Part shown: piece by piece, positions 1 to 11,869 of the stretch
Layout of the letters: every line of letters begins with the position of its first letter
How positions within the stretch are numbered: position 1 is the stretch's first letter
NCBI GenBank assembly: GCA_027574665.1
Contig: CM050656.1
Location: 3,347,001-3,411,000 of the forward strand
DNA: 64,000 nucleotides
Source of the DNA: Rhynochetos jubatus
Taxonomy: Eukaryota > Chordata > Aves > Eurypygiformes > Rhynochetidae
Direction of reading: 5' to 3'
Made by a program: the position numbers and the translations under genes
The notes under the pieces: generated by a model
Databases searched by the model: none
Told to the model about the DNA's origin: nothing
What the model saw: the letters and a program-made list of their open reading frames with translations, nothing else

Positions 1-880
1 TAAATGACAGTAGTAATTAACCAACTGGCTGCAAAGCCTAGATTAAGTAAGTAGGAGGCTGATGCTCTGTATTCTGACTCATGCAAGACACGAGGGAAAA
101 TGAGTTTCTACAGGATTATCCATGTTTTTTTATTCCTGTCACTGCATGAGGGAAAGCAGGGCAGACGGACAGAGATCCAACGGGCGCTGCTGGCTAAAAC
201 CTCCTGAGCTGACTTAACAAAGGCACAAATCTTATTGTACTGTCATAAGCAGCCATGGACAAATAAATGGGGTCTTCTGCCACCGTCTCCCACCCTAACC
301 AACTTTCTTCTCTGCTGATGCTGCAACATGAGGACGCAGTTTCTGACACTCTGGAAACTTTTCAATTGCCTCTGCAGCTGTATAACTTCATAGCAATAGT
401 TGATGGTATTATCTAGCTATTTACCAGACTAAAATTAGAAAAGTAGAGGGACTATGGCAGCGTTATTTAATTATGTAAGGTAAACAGAACATTTCAATGG
501 CAATGTCACTGCTGATACCAGTGCTGATTTCCAGGAGGAAGGACTCAGTCCTAGATTTTTATCCATTTTGAGAGCTTTTCTTAAAAAAAAACCAACCCTT
601 CCTGTTGTCTTTCAGTGGAACAGATGTTGTTTTTCATCTGCAAACTGAGCTCAGAGTCCTTTCCTCAGTCATTTAAAGTTGGATTACCTCATGTAGTTTC
701 ATAGTTATTGCAACTTTAGCTTCTCCTAAATTTTCTCTCTGTTGTGTTCAAAGGCTTTCATATTCTCAGTTTCATACTGTACTTTGGAACAGAACTCTCT
801 ATTTAACACCATGCTCTCAGTATTAAGGCAGGCATCGTTATAAAACAACGCTATTCATTTCTATTCACCCAGCTCCATCC

Positions 881-929
881 TGCTCCCAAAAAATACATAT
901 GATTTTGCTCCCAAAAATACATATAATTT
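881..929. repeat. Local tandem duplication, 24-25 bp unit x 2
   Basis: Two adjacent copies beginning tgctcccaaaaa and continuing tacatat, at 881-905 and 906-929, differ by one base in A-run length and one substitution. This is a small recent duplication. Confidence 0.85.
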
Positions 930-1359
930 GTCTTGGATATCTGCAGGCAACAAGAATTCAAAAACGTCTCAAAGCTATAGTACTTGAACATCTATTTTTT
1001 AAACTAAGAAAAGACTATGCTTCTGAGTTGCAGTGCTTACCTAGGGAGATTAAAACCCAAACTGTTCCTACAGTCCATTCCAACCGTAACTACAGAGCAC
1101 ACACCGTCATTCACTGAACAGAGCTTGGAATAGTATCAGGCTAAGGGGACTTTTTAACCAATCACAAAACCCAGCATTAAACGACACATAGACTGAGGTT
1201 CTCCTATCACTACTTTGCACGACTCTTTTCTTCTTCCTGGCTTCCCTTAGCTATAAAAATAATTTCTTAGCTTATTTTCAACTGCTTGGTAGTCAAAAGC
1301 AGCTGTGAAAAATCACAAGGATAGAAACTTTTATTACCAACACTATCTGCTTTTTGCAG

Positions 1360-1649
1360 GTTACGTCCATCCCTCCCCTCCCACTCGTTCCGCTGTGTTT
1401 TGTGAGGAACGATGGTCGTGCATAAACGGCTCAGTCGCTTTCGTGAATGGCTTTGCGCTGCAGACACAGCCGACCCTCCGCATGCAAAAGAGACAGAGCG
1501 CTTTGGACAACTCTCTGCCGAAGAAGGGCAGGCGGAAGGCAGGCAGGCAGCCCTGCGCACAGCGAGCATCTCGGCAGAGGACACTGGAGATATTGCCCTT
1601 TCATTAAAAGCACCAAAGATTTGCACAACTGTCTTCCTACTCCTGTAAG
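1360..1649 (+). other. Exon-like CpG-dense segment, antisense to NEGR1
   Basis: The segment is preceded by a good acceptor (ctgctttttgcag) and ended by a strong donor (taag then gtgagt at 1650). In between, bases 1363-1582 carry about 17 CpG dinucleotides, far above the surrounding AT-rich intron. A TATAAAAAT word lies about 110 bases upstream at 1253. Open frames in it are short and resemble no known protein. It could be an exon or promoter-proximal part of a non-coding antisense RNA, a CpG-rich transposon remnant, or chance. Confidence 0.25.
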
Positions 1650-2817
1650 GTGAGTGGATCAGGCTGCCGCCTAGTTTTTCATTTGTAATTCTATGTTAAA
1701 TCTACGTTTTTAACCAGGGAGTGGGTTACCGCAATCTCTATGGCTTTCTGGCACAGTCATCTTTACCTTTTCATTGTAATACAGAAACAAAAGTATAATT
1801 CACGTGTAGGTTTTGCTAGAGGAAAATTCTAGTTGTGTTTGTCTCTCAGATGATCGTGATAACGCTTCCCAGAATCCTCCTTGCGGGATACCTGACCACT
1901 GCACATCTTATCACATCATACACATGGAAGTAATATCAACCTGTTGGGGTCTGTAGCTGCATCCCGGGGAAGGTGTTTGATGTAGAGCCATGGGAGGTAA
2001 AGCATGGTACGCAACACTCGACTTACCCCTTCTAAACCCTTTGGGAGGTGATTGGGAATATTGTTACAGGCTGACCTGAAGCCACCTTTTAACAAGCTCC
2101 AGACAGGGCAACACCCCTGTTTGACTACCTGTGCCAACTCCACTGAGGGTGTCCTGCTGGGAAGCAGCAACAGGACCCCCACCCTCCCCCCACCCCTCCA
2201 AGAAAATGAGGAGTCACCACGAATGGCCAGGACCTCTTACCTCCTGCCAAGCACAAGGGCAGGCTTTTCAGCTCTCTGGGAACACCTTCTGGCACCCTAA
2301 AATGAGGAGGACCTCACAGCAAGGTCTTAGATCCATCCTACGAGTCATTCAGTGATGAGACAGCAAGAAATGGGTAAGCCTCAAACCAACGTTCACATTT
2401 ACAGCAACACCAGAGGAGAGTCAGGTTATCACAAAGAGAAAACACAGCAATCCCACCGCGCGGCTGCATTGCCCTGTGTACATCCACGGCATCACCCTGG
2501 GGCAGGGAATGAACGTGGGAGAAACAGAGATGGGGGAAGGGGGTTTCTCAAAAGGGGAAATTTAAGAAGAGGACAACACATGAAGTCTGGAGGGAAGACA
2601 AACCAATGAATGCACAAAGACGGGAAGGAAACAGTCCAGCACTACCACAACAAAGCCGCCCGTAATCTGTTCCGGTTATCGACATGGCAAAGCGTCGGTT
2701 ATGAGTCCCTGAGAAAAAGTACCCAAACATACTTCGTGGATGTATGTGGATACTGACCTGGGCTTGAGACAGGACTAGAGGTAGTAGGCTCAATAATTTC
2801 TACAAAAAGGGAAAAGG

Positions 2818-2835
2818 AAAAAAAAAAAAAAAAAA
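2818..2835. repeat. A18 homopolymer
   Basis: Eighteen A residues preceded by a purine-rich AAAAAGGGAAAAGG stretch. It is not attached to a recognisable retroposon. Confidence 0.95.
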
Positions 2836-4740
2836 GAACATTTGGGAGTTAATCACACACGGAAGACAAATACAGAATGAGACAGCAAACAGTCATGCAA
2901 CAGACACGACAGTTTTATTTAAAGATTGGGCTGGCCATCACAGGGCTGTGACAAACATGCAGTCAGCCAGACTTCTGTGCCTACGAGCTACACAGCAGTG
3001 CCTTTCTTTTCCCAGCTATGTTATTCCTGTGTCAACCACCAGTATACATCGGGACCACTGCCCTCAGAACATATGAATATTTTTGCCTGCCACCTTGGCA
3101 AAGCCACCCTCGGAGTTCTCAAGTTCAAAACCATTCCTCCTGGGAATTACCAAAACCTGGCTAGAAAAAGGGAGCTTTGCTCACTTTATTGAAGGTAATT
3201 ACCCATGAAGAATATAAGCCAAGGTAACAATTTCGAACAAAGAATGTTTTTAAGTAATAGTTTTGTGCTGTAGTGAACTTTAAAAAATGCACATCTTTTT
3301 AATCATCGAGGTCTTTCCAGAAGAAAACATTTCTCAAAAACATCAAACATGTTTTAAGATGTTTACTTCACCTGGGACAACCCATACGAACAGCAGAAAA
3401 AGTTAAGAGCACAATTCTCCAGCATTCAGTCTAATGAAACAATCACCTGTTGCTTTTCATTATAATTTTACTTTAAAATTCATTATTCTGTGCCTTTTTA
3501 TTAGCTTTGAATAGCGCTATGCAAAATGAATATACCAGTCCCAATCAATCTTGCACAGAAGCAAGCTACCACCTCAATGTAGCGATTCAATACTCTTAAT
3601 AAAAGAGATCTAACAAAATTACCCAGCTCAAAAGATCGTTGACCATATCTTGACTATAACAAGAAACTAATGAAAAAAAATGTGAACGAGTTGACAACAA
3701 TGGATGTGCAGGTAATAGCTGAACACACTCTCTCCACTCTTGTCCCGTTTTGCATTTTCTCCCCCTACAATTATGTTTCAGGTTAACATGATGCAAAAAG
3801 GATCCTAAATGAAATAACAGACAAATATTTTCCCAAAGGAAAAGTTATGAAGTTTATTTACCACATTACTGATGCTAATTCTGCTAATAAAGATGAATGC
3901 TTCCAATCTTAAAAATATTTATTTGACATCTTGACAAATCCATTGCTGTTGCTGCTGATAAATTCAAATTACTTTTTAAAAATAAAGTGGAATTGGAACC
4001 GTATTCCTCCAACTTTACAACTTTGTTTGAAATTTAAGATCCTCATTGCATGGGGAACCTGCGAGAGCCTGTCAGGGCAGAGCCTGCAGTCAGGCTGCAC
4101 TGTTGGGCTGTTGGGGCATGGCCCCGGCCACTGCTTGTGCTTAAAGTGAGGACAAAAGGGAAAGCCAAATGTTTCCAGCTGTATAGGAAAAAAAAGAATG
4201 TCCTGTATGAAATAAGGCTGTACTCCTGCATAGAGCAAGAACGACTTTAGCAGGAGAAAAGAAATTGTGTTAAAACAAGAGACTCGGAAAAACCAAAGAA
4301 CTATCAAGAATGCCTCAATTCCATATTTTAATGATTGTTTTATAGTAATTTGATTTACTGCTATTTAATTTCTTCCAAATCTTTATGTTCTGAGAAATTA
4401 CATCCTGCTTCTCCTGTATAATTATCATCTTTGCTTCCAATGCATTGTACAATGATGACAAAAGTTATTTTTCTGGATACCCTAAAATAACAGGTTCTTT
4501 TTCTCGTGAATTTAGAAGTCAATCCCTCCTGTTGCTATGGCTTCCTATAAAGGAAAAGGTTCCTTTGCTGCAGAATAATGACATTCTTTGCAACAATCAA
4601 ATAAATTAACATATTCAATGAGTACAATGTTTCATTAAAAGGCAAAATACCATACCCAAACCAACAGGGATTTTCCTAGGATCACGCTACTTTTGGAAAC
4701 ATTGGATCTAGACTTAATTATAGGTGCTTAAGGTAGCATA

Positions 4741-4792
4741 AAGTCACAGAATCACAGCATCATTGAGGCTGGAAGCGAAGGCGGTAATATCA
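4741..4792 (-). mobile_element. Short CR1-like 3' tail remnant
   Basis: The stretch around agtcacagaatcacagcatc and attgaggctggaag matches the terminal few tens of bases of an older CR1 type on the minus strand (octamer-like gaatcacagcatcat and the ggctggaag motif). Similarity fades after about 50 bases. It may be an extremely truncated insertion or chance similarity. Confidence 0.5.
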
Positions 4793-7245
4793 TGTATTAT
4801 TCTTGCAAAAGCCTCATTTTTTAAATACATTATTAGATCAAGGAATTGGAGAGATGGATATATTTCTAGTTTCAAGTTCTAAAAGTCTTTGCAAATCTTT
4901 ATTCATGAAATTGTTCAGGTCTATAGAGAGAAAACAAAACCAGCTGGTTTTTCCTATAAGCACGCTAGGCTGGTTCATTAAAATTAAAATGTATTAATGA
5001 CTTCTTAGTAACACTGGGAGGCAGGGATGTGTAGGAAAGAGCGGTAGTATCTTTACTTCATTTTGCTGGGACAAAAATCCTGCAATCTGAGAACTGCTCA
5101 AATTTTCAAGGGTGTTTGTCATTAAAAAATGTATAATGGAAAAACGTGATGTGTGACTTCATTGGAGAAGTCTCCTTGAGCAGAACTTTTTAGATTTGTT
5201 TCATAAACCGGAGGAAAAGCAATGTGTTCACGCCACCACCTAGTTTGCCCTTTACAGACTTGGTGCTGTCTGAATTACTGCATGCAGGATCCTTGCTGTT
5301 ATCTTCAGAATCACCTATTCTGGTGAGGCAAGGCATGAGCCAAAGGCACCTCGTTATTTTAAAGCAGAGATTTAATACAAGCAGGGATGAAAAAGAAACA
5401 GGAGCGTCTTGTGCATAGGCAGCACGTCACCGACTGCTAAACATCCATGGAAAACTGGTAATTTCTGTCAAGGTCTAAATGTGTTAATACCCAAACCCAC
5501 TTAATATTATTTGTTGGCCTGCATTTGTCTTTGTCCTCGTCCTCACTGCCCTTGGGAAGGAGGTGCCTGCTCTTCAGTCCTCCGGCTGCACTTGTAGATT
5601 GACTGCTGCTGCCAGTTTGGGAGAACAGGCCAAATTCCCACCATCAACTTCAAACACCTCATGCACATTCAAGCGAGAAGATCAGAACTCATGGCTGGCA
5701 TCTCTCCTGTGCCACAGGGCTCCAGGATGCTCAAACAGGGCTTCTGCAGCGACCGTGCTGTGGAGGCAGAGGTCAGCCCTGCCGGGAAGCCAGGTTCCTC
5801 TGGAGAAATGCTCCAGAACAGATTCAGCCAAAACAGCACACTGTGGGAAAAGCTGATGAAAGGCAACACTGTAATTTTTTCTAAAGTGTGTCCAAACATA
5901 CCTTTTACTGGCTCTTAGGGTTCAACTCTCTTTACAAATACCCTACTGACCACACGGCGAATGCTTGGGGATGCGTCAAGAGATGTCACCATGGAAAGCA
6001 GAACTTCGCAGAGATGGTTAAGGACAAGTGAGTCTGGAGGTAGAAGGCCCTATCTTGTCATTTTAGAGGTGCTGCCATGCACTGCGGACCTTTGGAAGTC
6101 ATGAAGCAACTTTAGGAGAAGGGCTGGTATAGCCAAAGACCGGTGACAGCCGACCTCTGGGGCCCGGGCTGCATCCCTGGCTTGTGGAGCTTTAATAAGC
6201 AAAAAGGGGAAGGTTGGAAGAAGCTCAAAAAAATCACTGCAACTGTGCGTAGGAGGAGAACAAAACCAAAGTAAACGTAGGCAGGACAGCAAATAAAGCA
6301 TTGGATGGCAGATGGATGAAGTGCATGGAAGTATGAATGCCGCTGAGAACAGCGGTCAGCTAAGTGATGCTGTCAGAAGGGGTGAACAAATCACAGCCTG
6401 ACACCGAACACGGTCAGGGAGAAATAACAAACTGCCTGTAAGTCGTGGGAGGGGGCAAATGTGATCAAATGCAGCACAATGCAGGGTAGCAGCTGTGGCT
6501 GGAGACAGAGCGGAACAGGGTAGAAAGCGCTCCAAGAAGTGCGCTGCATCCTATGCTGGCATTGTGATGGAGTAGAGAGAAGTAAGAGATGATAATGTGG
6601 GTAAAACAAGCTGTCTGGGTTAACATTACTATGGGAAAGATAGAGGAAAGTCTTCTAGTGCCAACACAAGGAAATCTTTATCTGCAAAGGCAGATTTGGT
6701 AAAGACAGTGAGAGACGTTTTAAAGACAGGAATGTACCTACAGGTCCTGGTGTAACACCTTGACTTCGTGGAGGTGAAGGAAGGAGAAACATGGGATAAA
6801 GTAGCACATTGTCACAGGAAGAAATAAAACGTAATGTTCTTTCAAAATCAGTTTTGGTTAGCACGTGCCAGAGTGACTGCTGGAAATAATCTGGTGTTAG
6901 AGAACCAGCAGCTGAGTGAGTTTAAATAAAGTGGAAGAACAAGCCCCACAGACTTGTAGCTACAGCTCTAATCCTCAAAAGAAAAATCTTTGGAGAATAT
7001 AAGCTACTAAAGACAGCTGGGACAAGGAGGTGTAGTTTAATGTCAAGGACATTTAATGTTGCCTTTTACCAAAAGGAAAGAGAGAGAATCTAGAATTTCC
7101 TTTCTGATCCTAGGCAGAATAAAAACTTGCAGAGAAAACCTCTTAACAAAGTGGGAAACCACCCCATGAAAGGCTACGCAGCACAAGGAGGAAAATTACA
7201 AGGAACAAAAAGAATTGGCCATCAAGAAGCTGCATCTGGGAAACC

Positions 7246-7297
7246 CAGCAGAGCATGAAGCAGGGCATGAAGCGGGGATTGCCCAGATGCTCTGCTG
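7246..7297. repeat. 11 bp inverted repeat with 30 bp loop
   Basis: Cagcagagcat at 7246-7256 is the exact reverse complement of atgctctgctg at 7287-7297. The loop contains repeated gcatgaagc words. No RNA family is recognised. Confidence 0.75.
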
Positions 7298-9592
7298 AAC
7301 AGCACCTTGGAAAGGCAACCACAACAAACCTGCTGCAAAACACTGTTTAGCCCCATAGACACCTTGAGAGAAATGAAAGCACCTCGGTTCACAAAGGCAG
7401 AGAAATTAAGCATGGAGCTAAAACTACATTTTTGCTTCAGTTTTAGAAAAAGCTTAATCTTTTAGGCATTCTGAATGACAAAATCAAAATGGAAAGCGCC
7501 AGACCAAAGTTAAAGCAAAATTCAGTCATCTCAGGTTACTCAGGTCAGAGGGATTTAAATACATTTGCACATAAGATTACCAAAACAACAGTAAATTCAT
7601 GGTGAGGGGAGGACAGCGGGTACAGCGGGACTCAGATTAGGGATATGTTCAAAGAGAGCAAGCATGCACGATAACTTCATGACATTCAGGGCTTTAGAAA
7701 TATATGAGATGGAAGGGTCTATTCAAGGATATAGGCAGGTAAAAATATGCAAGTAATTAAAAACTGGCTATCAGTTTACCAGAGGCCAGTTACTCATAAT
7801 TATTTGCTTAGAAAATTTCCTGGTATATGATAAAGGAACCAAATAATTCATCAGCCCCTGTTTGCATGAAGAAACGAGTACCAACCAAGAGCGAATGCAT
7901 TCGGCAATCAGAAGTGGGGCTGCAGCCTTTAGAGCCTTGCTGTCCTCACGTTGCCTCCTCATCAGAGCTCATGCCAAGGGAAACCAACTCCTTCGAGGAG
8001 GAAGCGTGATTAGTTTATGGAAGGGATTACACGACGGAGCAGCCTGCAGTATTAGGGGATTAGATTCACTGACCCAGGCATCCTCCCAGTCCCAGTGCCT
8101 TAATAGCATAAACCAACCTTCCCCCCCCACCCCCAAGAGATTATAAAATAACTCAGCAAAAGTAAACAATATGTTTCTGTCTGCAGCCTGCAGAAAACCA
8201 GCCGACAAGCCTCTAACTCAGATAAAAACCATAACAACCCCTCAAGCGAGCACTCCACCTCTTCTTCCCATCTCCCAAAACCACCAGCAACCAAAAGCAG
8301 ACACAGAATTGCCCACAGTACATGTGCCAGAAACGTTTTCACATCTTCCCATTAAAACCCACACAGATTTATAGTGGCGGATCCATCGTTGTACTGGCAT
8401 ACTCCAGTTTAAAGATCCTTTTTCGGGAGTTATAACTAGTCCCTCACTGCTAACGAAGCCACGTTTCCCTCTCCACTGCTCAGACTGGAGTTCACCAGCC
8501 ACTTGGGACAGAGCATAGTGAGTGTATTGAAACGTAATTGCTATGGCATCTCACAAAGAAAAGCATGATCAGTGTTTTCCAGAATACAGTTTCTCCTGTG
8601 GGATTTACTACTTCAGCAACACAAACAATTTCCATATTAAACTGCAATCTGTGGACAGGGTTCAGAAATCTAACAGATCCCAAGCTGGTGCATGATGCTT
8701 CCAGTTACAAAACATTGCATCTCATACGGAGGGGTCTGCTGATGAAGGAATGAAGAGAAAAACTACCAAAACCTCAGCCTGCGCTTGCAAATGCTGCAAG
8801 CTTTCCCACGTAAGATAACGTTTATCTCAAAAGAAATTTGGTAAAGCCAGGAACTGCTCACAGTGCTTAACGAAGATGTAGTAACTGAAACCTCTTTGGT
8901 GTTTCAAGTGAATTTATTATTTGCACAGCACTAGCACAGGCACAGTCTGGGCTGTGGGTGAGGGTCTACAGCGCAGCCCCCTTGGAGCCACGGCTCACAG
9001 GCTGGTAGGAGTCTTATTCAAGCCTTACAACAGTTTAAATCCAAGGAGGGAAAGTCAGTGGTGAAGATACAAAAATATACGAGGTTTGGAGAAATCTGGA
9101 ATGCAGTGGAACCACACCAGATGTACACCTTTGTTCTCCTCTCTCTTTCCCCATGCCTTGTCCTGGAGCAAACACAAAGGAGAGTAGAGTGGTCATTATT
9201 TATTCCCATTCCCCCGTGCCCCCACGTCAGCTTTCTACGTATAAACAATACACAGAACTTGTGACAACATTCCCATCTCTGGTACCTTGCCACACCCCTC
9301 GGTCTTCATCTGCTGCTTTCCGTCTCTGCATTTTATAGAGTGAACTAATTTTTCTAATAATTAACTTGAAATGCCAAGACACATCAAGCAACTGGACTCA
9401 GCTCTTGGCATTTAGTCTGTTGAGATGGTTTTGGCTCTGAAAAAATTATTTCTCTCAAGGTAACTGAGAAGAAAGCCTCTCTGGGTATATATCATCACTT
9501 CTGAAGCCCATTTCTGCTCTAAACATTCCAATTAATTTTATATTAACAACATTTAAAATACAATATATATATTTTCCCTAGTATATGAAGAG

Positions 9593-9610
9593 TGTAAGGA
9601 TATCCTTACA
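9593..9610. repeat. Perfect 18 bp palindrome
   Basis: The sequence tgtaaggatatccttaca is identical to its reverse complement, centred on GATATC. It could be a dimeric factor site or chance. Confidence 0.9.
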
Positions 9611-9734
9611 ATTCAAGGATCTTTAAAAAACACAAATCACAAAACAAGGGCTTTCGTTGACCTTGAACCAGTCCAGTATGTCTCCATATTAGGACAGGGA
9701 ACAGACAGTAGCTTAGCAGATCCATTCCTACTTA

Positions 9735-9830
9735 CCCGCATCGCTGCTGCGGCCGTGGTGCGTGTGGCAGCCACCGTCTGCCGTGCTCCTCAGCTGCGGA
9801 CGTGGGAGCCCATTTCTGCCGGTGCAGGAA
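9735..9830. other. Short CpG-dense patch in intron 6
   Basis: About ten CpG dinucleotides occur in under 100 bases, with repeated gctgcgg words (gctgctgcggccgtggtgcg, cagctgcggacgtggg). Too short for a classical CpG island. Confidence 0.3.
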
Positions 9831-10450
9831 GCAGCAGACAACATTTGTCTGTTGCTCACAGTGTGCTTTAATGCCACTGTAAAGACCGTTTCAATCCATT
9901 AGGGGAGGATAATACTTCAGCAATATAAAAATGGTGATGCTCTTTTCCAGTTCTGTGGAGCCCCCTCCAAGCACGAGCTCAGCACCAGCCCGTCACTGGG
10001 ACCGTTGCAGAAGTCTTGAGTTGAAACTATGAACTCAATTCTTTTATTACAAGGACAGCTTATTTTATTACTCTGCAGCTGGTCCAAAATAAAATTGTTT
10101 TGGTTGGGGCAACTGATGCTGTTCGGAGGATACCAGTTTTTAAAAATGAAAAATATTCTTTATTGTGAGAAAAGCCATAAGTCAAACTCCAATTCTGCTT
10201 TCAGAATGAAAAGCAGTGCTATAGAAGGCTGAGATATAATTGAATTATTTGTATTCTTCACTATTATGATGACAAAGTCTAACATATTTTACAGAAACTA
10301 TGAAACGTTTTACTTGCTTTCTGTAGCCCTCACCTTTGTAACACCGCTTTCTGCCATTCTTCAGGTACTTTGATGCCAAGCGTGAAATGACAACTGAAGG
10401 AAACTCAGGTTTCCCTTAGCTAAAAACTTATGTTTCTTGAAAACTCATTT

Positions 10451-10800
10451 TAGAATCATAGAATCACGGAATGTTTTGTGTTGGAAGGGACCTTAAAGAT
10501 CATCCAGTCCCACTCCTTGCCCTGGGCACGGACACCCTCCACTAGCCCAGGTTGCTCCAAGCCTCATCCAGCCTGGCCTTGGACACTGCCAGGGATGGGG
10601 CATCCACAGCTTCTCTGGGCAACCTGTCCCAGCCCCTCCCCACTCTCTCCAGGGAGAACTTCTTCCTGATGTCCAATCTAAATCTCCCTGCTTTCAGTTT
10701 AAACCCATTACCCCTTGTCCTGTCACTCCCTGCCCTTGGAAAAAGTCCCCCCCCAGCTTCCCTGTAGGCCTTTTCAGGTACTGGAAGGCTGCAAGAAGGC
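10451..10800 (-). mobile_element. CR1 LINE 3' end
   Basis: This is a 5'-truncated chicken-repeat-1 retroposon, read on the minus strand. The element ends in the diagnostic octamer-type repeats (tagaatcatagaatcac on the plus strand at 10451). Going inward it has the conserved 3' untranslated blocks: ggaccttaaagatcatccag, cactagcccaggttgctcca, the block around gggatggggcatccacagct, and cttcctgatgtcc. The older end fades near 10800 within the ggtactggaaggctgc block. It lies in the same sense as NEGR1 transcription. 5' truncation is usual for CR1. Confidence 0.93.
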
Positions 10801-11369
10801 TATGACACACTCAAGAGCACAGAAATCCATTCTGCTCGATAGTATTTCCTTATCAGGGAAACTGATGAGTCAGATACACAGTTAAGGAAAGATAATTTAA
10901 GAAAACCATAACATCACCATATATTCTCATTTTTTCTTTCTAAAATGCTTCTATTTTTTGAGTATTGTGCAGTCTAGATATTAATCATCAAATTTCTAAA
11001 CAGCTTCCCCATTTATATTCAGTTTAAAATCCCGTAAGTTTTCTTAAGATAAATGTAAATTATTTGAAAAGGTATGATTAGATAGTCATATTCACTATAG
11101 AATGTCATTTACATGCACTGTGTAGGAGAAAGCCCAATTTCATGATATCTCGTTAAAGGATGGGGGTAGGCGCTTACTTAACATCGGTAACATCTTACCT
11201 AATGAGATTGCAATTTCTAGATCTGAGAAGGTGTCAAAATGTGATGCTACCAGACTAGCACGCTTACAGATCATAAGGAGAGCCTTTTGTAACAGGAGAA
11301 TACAAAAATCCTGTTTCATTTCAGTCTGCATCACTAAAACGGTTGGATTTTGCTGCAATAATATTTAGA

Positions 11370-11830
11370 CTTCCTGTGTATTGGTGGAATCAATAACTGG
11401 TCCAAGCTACAACTGGCAATGAAATACAAACACATCAATTAATTAAAAAAACACCCACTCATAACTATTTCCATTTATGAACTCTGGTAATTAATCAGTC
11501 TTATTTAATCTCATCTCCCCTGGGCTTTATCAGCTATTTTGAAGATTAATGATTTATTTTGAAACAAAGGTCCTTAAACCGAGGTAATCCAGAGACCGAG
11601 TACAATGCTAAATGGAAAAACATATTTAATAATAAATCTTTTGGATGGAAAGTGCAAGTGGATTGGGTAGAGACATGACCTTAATTTATTCTGTGTGTTT
11701 TACTCAACATTAATATTTTGCATTTGCAATTTCAGCTCTTTTAGAGGTTTGAGTTATTACACCTTAATTGCCTAGTAATGGTTTATTTTATTTAAATGGT
11801 TTGTTCTTTTATTACAGGAGGATTTAATAG
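11370..11830. promoter_or_regulatory. Candidate conserved non-coding element
   Basis: This stretch is rich in TAATTA/TTAATCA-type words (atcaattaattaaa, gtaattaatcagtc, agattaatgattta, cttaattgcctagtaatgg). It also has an ATTTGCAT-like site near 11718 and no transposon similarity. The inference rests on composition alone. Confidence 0.3.
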
Positions 11831-11845
11831 CTCAATGTCTATGAG

Positions 11846-11869
11846 AAAATAAATAAATAAATAAATAAT
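11846..11869. repeat. (AAAT)n microsatellite
   Basis: About six tandem AAAT units, nearly uninterrupted, embedded in AT-rich intron. Confidence 0.95.
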
